Shown piece after piece: positions 59,757 to 62,551 of a stretch of DNA of 62,551 nt. The notes below the pieces were generated by a model, which was not told the origin of the DNA, did not search any database, and saw only the letters and a list, made by a program, of their open reading frames with translations. Both the position numbers and the translations under genes were made by a program. Numbering within the stretch: the stretch's first letter is position 1; every line of letters starts with the position of its first letter. Source of the DNA: an uncultured Lachnospiraceae bacterium (GTDB lineage: Bacteria > Bacillota > Clostridia > Lachnospirales > Lachnospiraceae); assembly GCA_910583895.1 (NCBI GenBank), contig CAJTYJ010000019.1:1-62551 (forward strand). Reading direction: 5' to 3'.

Positions 59757-60827
59757 ATGCAAAAGATACTGGTAGTAGACGATTCAAAGCTAAACCGTGA
59801 GCTGCTGTGTGAACTGCTGAAAGATGAGTATGAGATTGAGATGGCCGGAGATGGGAACCAGGCGCTTCAAAAACTGGAAGAGTACTGGCAGGAAATCCAT
59901 GCGCTTCTTCTGGACCTGATTATGCCTGGGATGAATGGATTTGCAGTGATCAAAAGGATGAAGGAGAACGAATGGATGCGGGACATCCCGGTATTGATCA
60001 TCAGCAGTGAGTTCGGGGTGGAGGTTGAAAATCAATGTTTTGAACTGGGAGTCTCGGATTTTATCCACAGACCGTTTGATCAGTCTATCGTGAAGAACCG
60101 GATACGCAATGCGGTGGAACTGTTTTTATGCAAACGGCAGCTGGAGAAAAAAGTGAAGGAGCAGGAGGCGACCCTGGAAAAGCAGTATCAGATCATTCAG
60201 AGGCAGGCGGAGAAGCTAAGGGAGGCAAAACCGTTTAACACCCTGATGACAGAGTACCGCTCAGCGATCATGGAAGTGGAGACCAGGCTGAATGTACTGA
60301 ATGCGGAGTTCTCGCAGGAATATAACCGGAATCCCTTCGAGTCCATTAAAAGCAGACTGAAATCTCCGGAGAGTATCTCCGAAAAACTGGAGCGCAAAGG
60401 ATATCCTTTTACGGTGGAAAGCATCCGGGAGCATCTGACCGATGTGGCAGGGGTACGGGTAATCTGCTCCTTTCCGGATGATATCTATCGTCTGGCGGAG
60501 CTTTTTACGGAACAAGGAGACATCCATCTGGTGAGAAGAAAGGACTATATCCGGTATCCGAAATCCAATGGATACCGGAGTCTTCATCTGATTTTAAGCG
60601 TGCCCATCTTCTTGTCCCGGGAAGTGAAATACATGAATGTGGAAGTACAGTTCCGCACCATCGCCATGGACTTCTGGGCAAGCCTGGAACACAAGCTGAA
60701 GTATAAGAAAGATGTAGACAATGCAGATGAGATTGTGGGCCAGCTGAAGGCCTGTGCGGATTCGATCGAGCAACTGGACTACCAGATGCAGGAAATCCGC
60801 GATAAGATCGATCTGTCCAGAGTATAG
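59757..60827 (+). CDS. Receiver domain fused to a RelA/SpoT-type alarmone synthetase
   Basis: The 356-residue protein joins an N-terminal receiver (1-120: acidic pair Asp8-Asp9, phosphoacceptor Asp53 in 'LLDLIMP', Ser83, and Arg105 where Lys is usual, 'HRPF') through a coiled coil (125-160) to a (p)ppGpp synthetase domain. In the synthetase, 'SRLKSPESISEKLERKG', 'DVAGVRVICSFPDDIYRL', 'YPKSNGYRSLH' (267-277) and Glu296 in 'NVEVQFRTIAMDFWASLEHK' match small alarmone synthetases such as RelQ/YjbM. There is no hydrolase domain. The prediction is that phosphorylation of the receiver controls pppGpp synthesis. This architecture is uncommon in my knowledge. RBS is AAGGAGGG at 59718, far upstream, plus a nearer weak GGGG. 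The gene is convergent with AraC. Confidence 0.87.
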   Translation: MQKILVVDDSKLNRELLCELLKDEYEIEMAGDGNQALQKLEEYWQEIHALLLDLIMPGMNGFAVIKRMKENEWMRDIPVLIISSEFGVEVENQCFELGVSDFIHRPFDQSIVKNRIRNAVELFLCKRQLEKKVKEQEATLEKQYQIIQRQAEKLREAKPFNTLMTEYRSAIMEVETRLNVLNAEFSQEYNRNPFESIKSRLKSPESISEKLERKGYPFTVESIREHLTDVAGVRVICSFPDDIYRLAELFTEQGDIHLVRRKDYIRYPKSNGYRSLHLILSVPIFLSREVKYMNVEVQFRTIAMDFWASLEHKLKYKKDVDNADEIVGQLKACADSIEQLDYQMQEIRDKIDLSRV

Positions 60828-60830
60828 CTT

Positions 60831-61691
60831 TCAGGACTGTATGATCTGGTTCTGATTGCGCCAGGTTCTCGGTGAGAGCCGGTAGATATTTTTAAATGCC
60901 CGGGAAAAATGAAGCTGATTGTCATAACCGACGGCCTTGCTGATATCGCCGATGGAAAGATGGGTCAGCTTCAGAAGTTCTGCGGCTTTTGTCATACGAT
61001 AATTTAACAGAAAATCCTGGGGTGTTCGCCCCACAGCATTCTTGAAAATCTTTCCGAAATAACTGCGGTTCAAGCCGCAGTTGTCTGCAATATCTTCCAC
61101 AGAGATGTTATTTTGAAAATTCTGCTCAATATAGGCCAGCGCTTCATGGATATAGAAGTCCCGGAGCTTTCCAGGCTTGGATGCCACAAAACGCACCGGA
61201 GCAATGGAGCGGGTGAGCGCATCCATAAAAAGATACAGATGCCCCATCAGATGGAAGGGGGCCATGTCGCCGTGTTTGGCGATGTAGAGCATCTCCTGCA
61301 TCATGGTTTCCCGAAGATCCCGGGAGTGGGCATGATAGACCGGTGTGCTGAGACTGAGTCCTGCAAGAGAGAGGGCCTCCTTGACCCGAAGACCGTCAAA
61401 TTCGATCCAGACATATTCCCAGGGAAGGTCATGGTCTGCAATGTAGGTGTTGATCTGCTGCGGGAATATCATAAATCCTTGTCCGCTTCGGATCTGGTAG
61501 GTTTTGGTAACCCCGGAGGAATCATCTGCATTCAGGGTGCCTGTGCCGGAGATCACATAGTGAAACAGGTAATGGGCGCGGGCGGCGGGCCCGAAACTGT
61601 GGGAGGGCGCGCAGCGTTCCCAGCCAAACTGATAAAGATTTAGATCTACAAAATTTTCATTGGGAAATATGGAGAATAAGATGTCCTTCAT
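60831..61691 (-). CDS. AraC family transcriptional regulator
   Basis: This 286-residue protein has an N-terminal cupin-like region ('HYLFHYVISGTGTLNADD') and a C-terminal AraC double helix-turn-helix ('ISVEDIADNCGLNRSYFGKI', then 'SIGDISKAVGYDNQLHFSRAF'). The ATG at 61691 follows GGAGG eight bases upstream; the in-frame TTG at 61706 overlaps that site. It is divergent from the solute-binding protein at 61914, so it probably controls sugar uptake there. Its 3' end is only 3 bp from the receiver-synthetase stop. Confidence 0.88.
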   Translation of the reverse strand: MKDILFSIFPNENFVDLNLYQFGWERCAPSHSFGPAARAHYLFHYVISGTGTLNADDSSGVTKTYQIRSGQGFMIFPQQINTYIADHDLPWEYVWIEFDGLRVKEALSLAGLSLSTPVYHAHSRDLRETMMQEMLYIAKHGDMAPFHLMGHLYLFMDALTRSIAPVRFVASKPGKLRDFYIHEALAYIEQNFQNNISVEDIADNCGLNRSYFGKIFKNAVGRTPQDFLLNYRMTKAAELLKLTHLSIGDISKAVGYDNQLHFSRAFKNIYRLSPRTWRNQNQIIQS

Positions 61692-61853
61692 GCAGGTGGC
61701 CTCCAATATTTTTGTGCAGTCTGTCGAAATGTCGTTTTTATTAGTATAACGGAAAATATATCAAAATGCTACATGATTTTTTCTATATCTAAAAAAAACG
61801 GCATAATGGCATAAAAGAGAAAAAAACAGGGTATTTATAGACGCATTTTGGGA

Positions 61854-61862
61854 TGTTATAAT
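61854..61862 (+). promoter_or_regulatory. Extended -10 promoter of the last solute-binding gene
   Basis: TGTTATAAT is a consensus extended -10 (TG-n-TATAAT) 51 bp before the start codon. The -35 position (TTTATA, 61834) is weak, as expected for an activator-dependent promoter. The 222-bp gap to the divergent AraC gene could hold its operator; no clear repeat was seen. Confidence 0.6.
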
Positions 61863-61913
61863 AAAGTCACAAAAAATCAGTGTTACATCCAACAAAGAAA
61901 GGAGCAAAATGGG

Positions 61914-62551
61914 ATGAGAAAGAGGGAAAAAATGATAAGCCTTCTCCTGGCATGTACGTTGCCCGCTTCCATGCTCTTGACCGGATGCGGCGGCAGTGAG
62001 GCCGAGGACGGCAAGATCGTGATCGAGCTTGTACATTATAAACCGGAGGCGGTGGATGTGTTCGAGCAGCTGGAGGAGGAGTTCAACCGGACTCACGATG
62101 ATATCCTCCTGAAGATTGATTCTCCCAATGATGCCATGACGATCTTGAAGACCAGATTTATCCGGGAGGACTATCCGGACCTTCTCGGGATCGGCGGTGA
62201 CATCAACTACTCTTATTTCATCGATGCTGGAATTCTGGCAGATGTATCCGATTATCCGGGTATCACAGACATCAATCAGGGATACAGGGACATCCTGGAA
62301 GGACTTGAGTTCGTCCCCACAGAAGGAACCTATGGCGTGCCCTATGTGGCAAATGCGGCAGGTATTCTGTACAATCGTGAGATGTTCAAGGAACATGGAT
62401 GGGAAATCCCCACAACCTGGGAAGAGATGATCACACTTTGTGACACCATCAGGGGCGAGGGAATCCTTCCGTTCTATTATGGATTTAAGGATACATGGAC
62501 CTGTCTGGCACCGTGGAATTCGCTTGCAGTCGGCCTGGCGCCGGCAGATGT
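61914..62551 (+). CDS. Solute-binding lipoprotein of a sugar ABC importer, 3' truncated
   Basis: The open frame runs from ATG 61914 to the window edge, at least 212 residues. The lipoprotein signal ends at 'LLTGC' (Cys25). The mature region shows family 1 patterns ('YGVPYVANAAGILYNREMF', 'IPTTWEEM'). It is preceded by AAAGGAGC (RBS) and an extended -10 promoter, and is divergent from an AraC regulator. Permease genes presumably follow outside the window. This gene was found by reading the sequence because it has no stop codon in the window. Confidence 0.92.
   Translation, partial: MRKREKMISLLLACTLPASMLLTGCGGSEAEDGKIVIELVHYKPEAVDVFEQLEEEFNRTHDDILLKIDSPNDAMTILKTRFIREDYPDLLGIGGDINYSYFIDAGILADVSDYPGITDINQGYRDILEGLEFVPTEGTYGVPYVANAAGILYNREMFKEHGWEIPTTWEEMITLCDTIRGEGILPFYYGFKDTWTCLAPWNSLAVGLAPAD

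Overview
The window looks like a chromosome segment from a spore-forming, Gram-positive clostridium, most likely Lachnospiraceae (inference; no rRNA or other marker names the genus). The grounds are lipoprotein-type solute-binding proteins, a Bacillus-type LexA box at recA, spoIIM and a SpoVB-like flippase, an iscR-nifS-nifU-mnmA iron-sulfur locus, DUF624/YesL beside sugar transporters, a BspA-type leucine-rich-repeat protein and strong Shine-Dalgarno sites throughout. I see no insertion sequence, prophage or CRISPR array.

Layout. 1-5.2 kb: end of a heptad-repeat surface protein, a 63-bp tandem repeat, an ABC-F ATPase, glycogen synthase (glgA) and tRNA-Thr(CGU). 5.4-15 kb: housekeeping genes, namely a formate/nitrite channel, argH behind two identical 111-bp hairpin repeats, asd, recA with an SOS box, recX, rny, proC, spoIIM and a XerD-like recombinase with altered catalytic residues. 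15.2-29.7 kb: an alpha-glucan/maltodextrin utilisation region with a LacI regulator, binding protein, two permeases, DUF624 protein, MsmK-type ATPase, two GH13 glycosidases, and a hybrid histidine kinase paired with its own solute-binding lipoprotein. Three LacI-type operator sites surround the transporter promoter. 29.8-38.7 kb: MATE exporter, AraC regulator, DAHP synthase and a five-gene nickel/peptide-type ABC importer. 38.9-50.5 kb: SpoVB-like flippase, then an operon-like run iscR, nifS, nifU, mnmA, dus, a 1362-residue LRR protein without signal peptide, and an aldo/keto reductase with a cysteine-rich tail. 50.5-53.6 kb: second LacI regulator, AAC(3)-fold acetyltransferase and an MFS permease.

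53.8-62.5 kb is the most interesting part. It holds a glycosyltransferase next to a BclA-like collagen protein, then a VIT/von Willebrand A protein with a C-terminal sorting signal (short motif, membrane helix, basic tail) whose gene overlaps by 4 bp a predicted exosortase with its Cys-Arg-His residues in place. Next is a receiver domain fused to an intact RelA/SpoT-type (p)ppGpp synthetase. The window ends with an AraC regulator divergent from a truncated sugar-binding lipoprotein gene.

The best candidates for under-described biology are the single-target exosortase/VIT-VWA pair with an 11-bp direct-repeat promoter, and the receiver-alarmone synthetase fusion beside it. Smaller points are the kinase/binding-protein sensor pair, the overlapping proC terminator/spoIIM promoter/RBS, and the argH leader repeats. 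All functions are inferred by reading the sequence; no database search was run.
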